DNA of 38,387 bases from CAYHGV01 sp964356135 (GTDB taxonomy: Bacteria; Hydrothermota; Tepidihabitantia; CAYHGV01), in NCBI GenBank assembly GCA_964356135.1, contig CAYHGV010000017.1:1-38387 (forward strand), given 5' to 3'. How positions within the stretch are numbered: the stretch's first letter is position 1; each line of letters begins with the position of its first letter. The position numbers and the translations under genes were made by a program. Below are positions 15,983-22,772 of the stretch, in pieces. Below the pieces are notes generated by a model that saw only the letters and a list, made by a program, of their open reading frames with translations, had not been told where the DNA came from and did not search any database.

Positions 15983-17671
15983 ATGATTAAACAGGAACAG
16001 ATCGAAGAAATTAGAGCGGCAACCGACATTGTCGACCTCGTCGGTGGCTATCTGCCATTGAAACGGGTGGGCAAATACTACAAAGCGCTCTGCCCGTTCC
16101 ACAACGAAAAGACTCCCTCTTTCTATGTCAGCCCGGACCGCCAGATGTACCACTGCTTTGGCTGCGGTGTCGGCGGCAATGCAATCAGCTTTTTAATGGC
16201 ATTTGAGAAGCTCACCTTCCCGGAAGCGGTAAAGAAACTTGCCGACCGCGCCGGTATCCGTCTTGAAACCACCTCCTACCCGGGATTGAAAGAAAAATAT
16301 CAACCGCTGTTCGATGCCTGCGAATTCGCCTGCCGGTTCTTTCAAAACCAGCTCTTTACCGATCGGGGCAAAAAGATTCTTACTTACGCCCGGGAACGGG
16401 GATTGAGTGGTGCTACGATTGAAAAGTTCCGATTGGGCTACGCCCCCTCGGATAACTTCTTCACCGGTGAGGCGAAGCGAACGGGCTTAACCGATGAGCT
16501 GCTGTTCCGAGCTGGTATGCTGACCAAACGGGAGGACGGTAGACTGCGCGAGTGGCTCTGGGACCGGCTCGTCTTTCCGATTTTCAATTCTGGCGGCAAG
16601 GTTATCGGTTTCGGCGGACGGGCGCTCAGCGCCGAACGGACCCCCAAATACATCAATTCGCCCGAGACCGATATCTTCAAAAAAGGCGAGAACCTCTACG
16701 GATTTTTCCAAGCAAAAGAAACGATCCGGACCGGGGGCTCAATCCTGGTTGAAGGTTATTTCGACCTGCTTTCGCTCTACGAACACGGTTTTTTCAATGC
16801 GGTCGCACCGCTCGGCACCGCTTTGACCGAAGCCCAGGCGCAGATGGTCAAACGCTACTCGACCCAAACCACCCTCTTGTTCGATGCCGACCCCCAGGGA
16901 ACGGCGGCAATGAAACGGGCGCTCGCAATTCTTTTGAAGGTCGGGTTAGAACCGAAAATCTGTCTTCTGCCCGAAGGCAAGGACCCGGACCTGTTCGTAA
17001 CAAACGAGGGCGCTGCCGCACTCAACCAACGGCTGGCGGCCGGATTCGATTTTATCGATTTTCTCTACCGGTTCCGCCACCCGACCACGGTCGAAGAGAA
17101 AGCCGGACTGAGCCGGGAACTGACCGATCTCATCCTTGAGATTACTGACCCGGTCCGCGCCGAGCTCTACCTGAATAAAGCTGCCGAAGTATTGAAGGTC
17201 CCGAAGGAAATTTTGAAAAAACCGCCCAAACGGACCACCCCTTCGTCGGGAAAGACCGATTCGCAAGAACGCAAGCTGGTGGCGGCGATCGTTCATAATC
17301 CAGAACTCGTCACCATTGCCCGACAGCAGTTACCAGTTGAAAAAATCGAGCATCCGGGTTTGAAAAAGGTTTTAGAACTGGTCTATGAAAACGACTCCGA
17401 CCTGGGGCCGGCCGGCCTGCTTGATAAAGCAACCGATGAGCCGACCCATGCATTACTCACCGAACTTGCCTTTGACGACGTTAAGAATCCGGATGTCAAT
17501 ATCTCTCCGCAGGAATTTCCTGATATTATCAATCAGTTTTTGGCAAAAAAAGAGATTCCCCGTATTCGCCGGCACATTGCCGAAGCCGAGATGGGCGGGA
17601 ACGAAACCTCGGACCTCCTCCGCCAGGTTGGGGAGCAGGCGGCAAAAAGAGTCAAAAAAAGGAGCAGTTAA
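15983..17671 (+). CDS. dnaG: DNA primase
   Basis: RNA primer synthesis at the replication fork; 562 residues from ATG 15983. The N-terminal CHC2 zinc finger has C37, H40, C58 and C61 (CPFHNEKTPSF..YHCFGCGVGG). The catalytic core includes RFRLGYAP and GFGGRAL. The Toprim motifs are LVEGYFDLLSL and LLFDADPQG (DAD in place of the common DGD form). The C-terminal helicase-binding region is about 150 residues and weakly conserved. An in-frame TTG at 15965 lies in repeat sequence and is not preferred. No strong ribosome site is visible. The stop overlaps rpoD (TAATG). Confidence 0.96.
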   Translation: MIKQEQIEEIRAATDIVDLVGGYLPLKRVGKYYKALCPFHNEKTPSFYVSPDRQMYHCFGCGVGGNAISFLMAFEKLTFPEAVKKLADRAGIRLETTSYPGLKEKYQPLFDACEFACRFFQNQLFTDRGKKILTYARERGLSGATIEKFRLGYAPSDNFFTGEAKRTGLTDELLFRAGMLTKREDGRLREWLWDRLVFPIFNSGGKVIGFGGRALSAERTPKYINSPETDIFKKGENLYGFFQAKETIRTGGSILVEGYFDLLSLYEHGFFNAVAPLGTALTEAQAQMVKRYSTQTTLLFDADPQGTAAMKRALAILLKVGLEPKICLLPEGKDPDLFVTNEGAAALNQRLAAGFDFIDFLYRFRHPTTVEEKAGLSRELTDLILEITDPVRAELYLNKAAEVLKVPKEILKKPPKRTTPSSGKTDSQERKLVAAIVHNPELVTIARQQLPVEKIEHPGLKKVLELVYENDSDLGPAGLLDKATDEPTHALLTELAFDDVKNPDVNISPQEFPDIINQFLAKKEIPRIRRHIAEAEMGGNETSDLLRQVGEQAAKRVKKRSS

Positions 17672-19251
17672 TGAGTGACCAGAAGCGACTGGAAGAATTA
17701 TACCGCCAGTTACTCAAGAAGAAACGCGTTACCTATACCGAGCTGGATGAACTCCTGCCCGAAGACATCTTTTCGGCGGAGGAGATTGAAGAGATCATCA
17801 CGAATCTCCAGCACCAGGGGGTGCAGATTACCGATTCCGAAACCGAAGAGGTCCAGGTCAAAAAACGTCCGGTTTTTCGGAAATCGGAAGACCTGACCAA
17901 ACCTTATTTCCGGGAATTGGGCAAATTGCCGTTGTTGTCGAAGGACGAGGAGATTAAATACTCGCGCGCGATGGAGAACGGTTATAATACGATTACCCGC
18001 GAACTCTTTGCCACCCCTGGGATGATTAAACTGTTAGCGAAAGAATGCAAATGCGTCGAAGAAGGCACCCGGTCATTAGACCAGATCGCCCGGATCGAAT
18101 TTGACGCTCTGTTCGACAAAAAACGGATGTGGCAGGAACGCCAGCGGTTTATCCGGCGGGTGAATGCCATTTCCCGGGAAACGGCGAAGCTCAAGACCTT
18201 TTTACACCAGGACAAGACGAAAGCGATGCGGTCACTCATCGCCAACAAGCGTGAAAAGATTTTGCAGAAGATCATCTACCTGTCGCTCCAGCACCATATG
18301 ATTAATAAATTCATTCAGCATTTTCACCTGGTCGCGAAAGAAATCGTTGCCCATGAGGACCGTCTGAAGGTTCTGGAAAAACGGAAAGGTGATGCGAAGG
18401 GCAAGCGCGAGCGCCGGCAGATCCGTTCGAAACTGAAGCAACACGAAAAATTTCTGGGTCGCAAGTCTTCGGAGATTTCGGAACAGCTCAAAAGAATCGA
18501 ACAGTTGGAAAACCAGATTCTCCAGGCGCGGGATAAGATGATTGAGGGTAATGTTCGACTCGTCATTTCGATCGCCAAGCGCTACACCAATCGCGGACTC
18601 GATTTTGCCGACCTCCTCGAAGAAGGCAACTGCGGGCTGATCAAAGCAGTTGAAAAATTCAACTACCATAAAGGATTCAAGTTTTCGACCTATGCAACCT
18701 GGTGGATCAAGCAGGCGATTACCCGGTCGATTGCCGACCACTCCCGCACGGTTCGGGTTCCTTCCCACATCATTGACGCATTAAACAAAATCTCCCGCAC
18801 CCAGCGGAAGTTCGTCCAGAGCTACGGCCGCGAGCCGACCACCGCCGAGATTGCCAAACGGCTGTCGATACCGAAAGAGAAGATCGAATCGTTAACTCGA
18901 ATCTCCCAGTTTTCGGTGTCGCTCGACAAACCGATCGACGACGAAGAATCGAGCTTTATCGGCGATTTCATTGCCGACGACAAGGCGATTTCTCCCACCC
19001 ATGCTGCCGGCGTTTCGATTCTCCAGGAAAAACTGGAAGGAGCGCTGTCGGTTTTGTCCAAACGGGAGGAAAAGGTCATCCGGCTGCGGTTCGGTTTGGG
19101 CGACGGCACGCCCCGGACTTTGGAAGAAATCGGCCAGATCTTTAATATCACCCGCGAGCGGGTGCGGCAGATCGAAGCGAAAGCGTTGCAGAAACTCCGC
19201 CACCCGGTCCGGATGCGCCAGTTCGAAGAATTGAAAGAATTGCTGAGATAA
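17671..19251 (+). CDS. rpoD: RNA polymerase primary sigma factor RpoD
   Basis: Sigma-70 housekeeping factor, 526 residues. Region 1.1-like N-terminus (KRVTYTELDELLPED), region 1.2 (DLTKPYFRELGKLPLLSKDEEI) and a charged non-conserved insert with coiled-coil character (about 130-280). Region 2 has GNVRLVISIAKRY, DLLEEGNCGLIKAVEKFNYHKGFKFSTYATWWIKQAI and TRSIADHSRTVRVP. Regions 3 and 4 end with the helix-turn-helix LEEIGQIFNITRERVRQIEAKAL. An intact region 4.2 and 2.4 fit the TTGACA/TATAAT promoters seen across the window. ATG overlaps the dnaG stop. Confidence 0.97.
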   Translation: MSDQKRLEELYRQLLKKKRVTYTELDELLPEDIFSAEEIEEIITNLQHQGVQITDSETEEVQVKKRPVFRKSEDLTKPYFRELGKLPLLSKDEEIKYSRAMENGYNTITRELFATPGMIKLLAKECKCVEEGTRSLDQIARIEFDALFDKKRMWQERQRFIRRVNAISRETAKLKTFLHQDKTKAMRSLIANKREKILQKIIYLSLQHHMINKFIQHFHLVAKEIVAHEDRLKVLEKRKGDAKGKRERRQIRSKLKQHEKFLGRKSSEISEQLKRIEQLENQILQARDKMIEGNVRLVISIAKRYTNRGLDFADLLEEGNCGLIKAVEKFNYHKGFKFSTYATWWIKQAITRSIADHSRTVRVPSHIIDALNKISRTQRKFVQSYGREPTTAEIAKRLSIPKEKIESLTRISQFSVSLDKPIDDEESSFIGDFIADDKAISPTHAAGVSILQEKLEGALSVLSKREEKVIRLRFGLGDGTPRTLEEIGQIFNITRERVRQIEAKALQKLRHPVRMRQFEELKELLR

Positions 19252-19785
19252 AAAACAAAAACCGGCACAGAGAGGAAAAATAATTTGATGCGCTGCATAG
19301 ATTGAGCGAAGCGAAATCAACCACTGATCCGCTAAGTAGTATGGCGGACACGGAAGACACGGAAAAGGGATTGAAAAGGTAATTAAAAATATTATCACGA
19401 AACGGGTGAAAGGGGGAAAACACGAAATTTAAGTTTTGCGTTTTTTTTCGTATCTTCAGTGTCTTCCCTGGTTATATTAACCCTATTCACCCGTTTTAAT
19501 ATTTTCTTCGGGCTTTTTCGTGACCATTCGTGGTAAAATTTCCCTGATTTATATCTTTTCCGTGTCTTCAGTGTCCTCCGTGGTAGATAATTCTCATTTC
19601 TTCGTGGTTGAATCCCTGTCTGGATCCATCCCGGATTATCCGTGTCTATCTGTGGTTATTTTTTGGTTTTAATTTTGCATTTTTCAATTTGCATTCTGCA
19701 CTTTGCATTACTTTATTTGTGCGCCTCGTTTCGGCGGCTCGTTTCGAGCCGAGGCGAATTCGTGGTTAAATCCTCGGGTACGATT
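19252..19785. repeat. 534-bp repeat-filled gap between convergent genes
   Basis: No gene is supported here. The stretch is a patchwork of dispersed words: GTGTCTTCAGTGTCTTCC, TTCGTGACCATTCGTGG, TTTTCCGTGTCTTCAGTGTC, ATCCGTGTCTATCTGTGG, and TTTTGCATTTTTCAATTTGC with variants. It also holds a nested palindrome, CGCCTC (19722-19727) with GAGGCG (19751-19756), enclosing CGGCTCG-TTT-CGAGCCG (19735-19751). I saw no clear intrinsic terminator for rpoD. Confidence 0.7.
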
Positions 19786-20928
19786 TTATCTCAAAAGAAT
19801 CACTTTTTTGACAATCGTCTGCAGCGGGGTTGTGAGTCTCACGAAATAAACACCTTCCGGCAGCATCCGATTTCTGTAATCCCTGCCATCCCAGTTTAGA
19901 TTATAGCTACCAGGCTCAAGACGCTGATTAGCAAGTATGGTTTTAACTTTTCGACCGAGCATATCTAAAATCTCAAGTTTGACCTGTGAAACTTTCGGAA
20001 GAGTGAATCCTATCTTCACTGAAGAGCCGGTCGGATTGGGGTAAATTTCTATGGGGCGGTAAACCCGATCCGGTTTCTTCTCTTCGACCGCTCCAACCCA
20101 TTTCGACATGTAGAGATACTGCCAGCTCGTCGTGTCTCCCCGGTTGGAGGCAAAGATAAGGGTTCTGCCGTCGGGCGATAAAGATGGGCTGTCATTCCAG
20201 TTTCGACCGAAGCTGAGATTGACGGGCGGTCCGAGATTTTCAGATTTGCTCCACCCTTCCTCGGTCCAGTAGGATACGAAGATGTCCGGTCCATTGTGGT
20301 TGCTGTACCAGCTCGCAAAATAGAGCGTCTTACCGTCTGCACTAATCCAGGGGGAGTATTCATAGCTCCAGGTGTTGATGTTCGGCCCCAGGTTCTCAGC
20401 CGGCCCCCAGCCCGTATCCTGCCAGGTGGAACAGAAGATGTCGTCAGATCGATCGAAAAATAGCATTTTGCCGTCCGCTGCGATGCAAGCGGTGAACTCC
20501 ATTGCCGATGTATTTACGTTCGATCCGCAGTTTTTCGGCTCACTCCAGTCTTTCGCGACCGAATCCCATTCCGAAAACCAGACATCGTAACCGCCATAAC
20601 CACCTTTCCGACCATAAGAAACATAATAAAGGGTCTTGCCGTCAGCCGTCACCGATGGCGATAGGTTGCGCTGGTCGTCGTTAATCTGCGGTCCGAGCCT
20701 TGTCACCGAGTCCCAATCAGCACCGTTCCAGCGGGCGACCCAGATGTCGTCATCGGTATGCCAGTCGCAATCCGTAAAATAGAGCTGATGTCCATCGGGG
20801 GATAATCGTGCATGATAAATATTCCTGCTATCAGTTATATTGTTTATCTGGGGTGGCAGTTTAACCGGTTCCCCCCATTCACTCCATATTAAGAGTGGCA
20901 GAAAAATCAAAAGGATTGAGCTTTTCAT
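19786..20928 (-). CDS. Secreted PD40 (WD40-like) beta-propeller protein with sorting domain
   Basis: 380 residues. Signal peptide at residues 1-17 (MKSSILLIFLPLLIWSE). At least five PD40/TolB-like repeats carry (S/A)(P/A)DGxxLxF: LSPDGHQLYFTD, VTADGKTLYYVS, IAADGKMLFFDR, ISADGKTLYFAS and LSPDGRTLIFAS. A FlgD-like / T9SS type-A-like C-terminal domain follows (residues about 295-380, IEIYPNPTGSSVKIGF, DMLGRKVKTI, YNLNWDGRDYRNR, GVYFVRL, KKVILLR). Such proteins are cell-surface or secreted; the partner is unknown. It has its own promoter, with AAGG just ahead of the ATG. Confidence 0.85.
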   Translation of the reverse strand: MKSSILLIFLPLLIWSEWGEPVKLPPQINNITDSRNIYHARLSPDGHQLYFTDCDWHTDDDIWVARWNGADWDSVTRLGPQINDDQRNLSPSVTADGKTLYYVSYGRKGGYGGYDVWFSEWDSVAKDWSEPKNCGSNVNTSAMEFTACIAADGKMLFFDRSDDIFCSTWQDTGWGPAENLGPNINTWSYEYSPWISADGKTLYFASWYSNHNGPDIFVSYWTEEGWSKSENLGPPVNLSFGRNWNDSPSLSPDGRTLIFASNRGDTTSWQYLYMSKWVGAVEEKKPDRVYRPIEIYPNPTGSSVKIGFTLPKVSQVKLEILDMLGRKVKTILANQRLEPGSYNLNWDGRDYRNRMLPEGVYFVRLTTPLQTIVKKVILLR

Positions 20929-20945
20929 TCCTTACCCCGCGACTA

Positions 20946-20974
20946 AGTTTAGTCCGGAGTGTAACCTTTGTCAA
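20946..20974 (-). promoter_or_regulatory. Promoter of the PD40 protein gene
   Basis: On the minus strand TTGACA (20969-20974), a 17-bp spacer and TAAACT (20946-20951), 17 nt before the ATG. Confidence 0.6.
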
Positions 20975-21016
20975 ACGGAAAATCTGTTTCTGGAGCTTCC
21001 TCATTTTTGTAAAGAA

Positions 21017-21185
21017 TGTAGTGCGAACCTTAAGGTTCGCTTTTCTATTTTTAGCGGGGCTAAAGCCCCGCACTACATGTACTTGTGCTCTTCCCCCCTA
21101 TGGCTTAATGGCATACCGTTATTCCCAGGAGCGGTCGGACTCACCGACTGCCGTTTGGCAATCAGGCAGTCGGCTTTATTCGACC
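21017..21185. repeat. Cloverleaf-like and nested short-hairpin repeats
   Basis: Outer arms TGTAGTGC (21017-21024) and GCACTACA (21070-21077) enclose GCGAACCT-TA-AGGTTCGC (21023-21040) and GCGGGGCT-AA-AGCCCCGC (21054-21071), joined by TTTTCTATTTTTA. A second nest follows: GGTCG (21133-21137) with CGACC (21181-21185), enclosing CCGACTGCC (21144-21152) and GGCAGTCGG (21165-21173). The gap from 20975 to 21356 has no other supported feature. Confidence 0.8.
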
Positions 21186-21356
21186 TTCTATCGAGTACGA
21201 TAAAGTGCGTAGCACAGATGGAGATGGAGCGGAGTGACATCAATCGCACCGCTACTAAAAAATGAATTATTGCAAAACAAATGACTATAGGAAAAAGCCT
21301 ATGGTTGAATTCCCAAAGGTACTCCCTCCCCTTTATCGTATAAAGTTCAATAAAAT

Positions 21357-22331
21357 CTACTTACCTACATAGGTCAATTTTCTGACTAACTGCCGGTCGC
21401 CGGCATCGAGTCTGACAAAATAAACTCCCGGGCTGACCTGCTGCCCGATTTCATCCCTGCCGTCCCAGGTCAGAACTTGGGAGTTTTCGGCTGCCTTTCC
21501 GGCATATAAGGTCCTGACCCGTTTGCCCAGGATGTCATAGACGGCAAGCTTATAATAATGAAAAGAAGGGGTGGTATATGAAATTTTAGCCGTCGTCTTC
21601 ACCGGCGAAGGCACGGCTGAAAGCGAAAGTAGAGGCGGGGCTGGAGTGGATTCTAAAATATCCCCCGGTTCCCAGACCAACGATATATCATCTGCGCAGA
21701 CCGTTGCCCGGGAAGTCCGGATCATCCCATAAGGGTCGATAAGATACATACCGAATGCCGAAAGGGCAACCCGTAACTTTTTTACCGCTTGAGGATTTAC
21801 CCCGGAGAGATGTGCGAGTTCCTGGGCGATATTGAACTTATATTTATCCCAGCGGTCGATCGTTGCCGGATACAAATGGGTCGTGGTCGTATCGCAATCG
21901 GGTGCGATATAGTCGAACGGTACGGCACAGTAGATGACCGTCCCACCCAGCGGAGTTCCGGCGCTATCCTCGTATTCGACCGTCACCGCCCCTAAACTGA
22001 GAACATAGGCGTCGGCAAACGCCTCGACCGCACAGGTAATGCTGAAATCGAGGTCGAGACTGGGAAGCTCAACCGTCTGGGACAGCTCGGCTAAGGTATC
22101 CCTGCCTTTAAAAACCGTCGCCTCATAATCGGAATCGTGGTCACCGTTATATCCCCAATAATCATAAATCGTATCCCGGGCTATCTCCCAGTATCCGTCG
22201 TTGGCATTGATAACCCGCTCGTGCCAGCCGATGTCGAGTGAAGCTTCAAAATCACCGTTGGTGATGAGCTCAACCGCTGCGGCTGATACGCCCATCCCCA
22301 AAGATAGAACCACTGCGAAAATAATTTTCAT
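21357..22331 (-). CDS. Secreted jelly-roll-like protein with T9SS-type sorting domain
   Basis: 324 residues. Signal peptide at residues 1-18 (MKIIFAVVLSLGMGVSAA). The N-terminal half (about 20-215) begins ELITNGDFEASLDIGWHE and continues as alternating hydrophobic strands. This looks like a carbohydrate-binding CenC-type jelly roll, but that is inference. The C-terminal 85 residues are a FlgD-like sorting domain (LSAVPSPVKTTAKISYT, VYDILGKRVRTLY, LTWDGRDEIGQQ, GVYFVRLDAGDRQLVRKLTYV). No catalytic motif is evident. It has its own promoter. Confidence 0.75.
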   Translation of the reverse strand: MKIIFAVVLSLGMGVSAAAVELITNGDFEASLDIGWHERVINANDGYWEIARDTIYDYWGYNGDHDSDYEATVFKGRDTLAELSQTVELPSLDLDFSITCAVEAFADAYVLSLGAVTVEYEDSAGTPLGGTVIYCAVPFDYIAPDCDTTTTHLYPATIDRWDKYKFNIAQELAHLSGVNPQAVKKLRVALSAFGMYLIDPYGMIRTSRATVCADDISLVWEPGDILESTPAPPLLSLSAVPSPVKTTAKISYTTPSFHYYKLAVYDILGKRVRTLYAGKAAENSQVLTWDGRDEIGQQVSPGVYFVRLDAGDRQLVRKLTYVGK

Positions 22332-22365
22332 CCGCTTATCGTTCCTATACTTTGCTCTTTTCGTA

Positions 22366-22393
22366 AATATAGTAACCCCATTACACCTGTCAA
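22366..22393 (-). promoter_or_regulatory. Promoter of the jelly-roll protein gene
   Basis: Minus strand TTGACA (22388-22393), a 16-bp spacer and TATATT (22366-22371), 34 nt before the ATG. Confidence 0.65.
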
Positions 22394-22404
22394 TCTCTCA
22401 GATT

Positions 22405-22671
22405 TTACCCTTGCTCAGATTCTTTGCCTTCAGCGGGCGAAGCTTTCAACGGCTCGAGAATTTCGTTCGCCTTGGCTGCATCTTCCTTTGCGACGATAAT
22501 CGAGCGGGGCATGTTGGCATAATAGAGCCCGTAGGCGGCGAGTCCGTATCCTCCTTCGCCTTTTACCATATAGGGAATCCCTGCTTCGTCGAGTGCCGAC
22601 TTCGCCAAATCAAAGGTTACTCGGTCCATGGTCGAAAGCACAACAACCGTTTCGTCTGTTTTTTTACCCAT
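22405..22671 (-). CDS. DUF2007-family small protein
   Basis: 88 residues from ATG 22671 (MGKKTDETVVVLSTMD). The pattern VVVLSTMDRVTFDLAKSALDEAGIPYMVKGEGGYG..YYANMPRSIIVAKEDAAKANEIL matches the ferredoxin-like DUF2007 / putative signal-transducing family, whose role is unknown. The frame runs on upstream to 22698, but those nine codons lie in the GCGACTTCCAGTCGC hairpin repeat, so the shorter start is chosen. No strong ribosome site is present. Confidence 0.8.
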   Translation of the reverse strand: MGKKTDETVVVLSTMDRVTFDLAKSALDEAGIPYMVKGEGGYGLAAYGLYYANMPRSIIVAKEDAAKANEILEPLKASPAEGKESEQG

Positions 22672-22675
22672 CTTC

Positions 22676-22698
22676 GCGACTGGAAGTCGCTCCCACAA
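22676..22698. repeat. Short hairpin repeat, second copy
   Basis: GCGACTGGAAGTCGC followed by TCCCACAA, nearly identical to the unit at 6598-6620. It lies immediately upstream of the DUF2007 start. Confidence 0.75.
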
Positions 22699-22772
22699 AG
22701 TAAAGTTCTCTAAGAACTGGCTCGACCCGCTTTATCACTTAAAAACCATCCCCGAAATTTTAGTGCTGCCCG

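Noticed and set aside
15798..15986. Frame MKITQKRS overlapping the mutS2 stop, weakly like the dnaG start
   Set aside because: Considered as a third start-duplication case, but similarity to the dnaG start needs gaps and is too weak; the frame is mostly repeat.
20840..21265. 141-codon plus frame near 21 kb
   Set aside because: Runs through nested hairpin repeats and the antisense 5' end of the PD40 gene.
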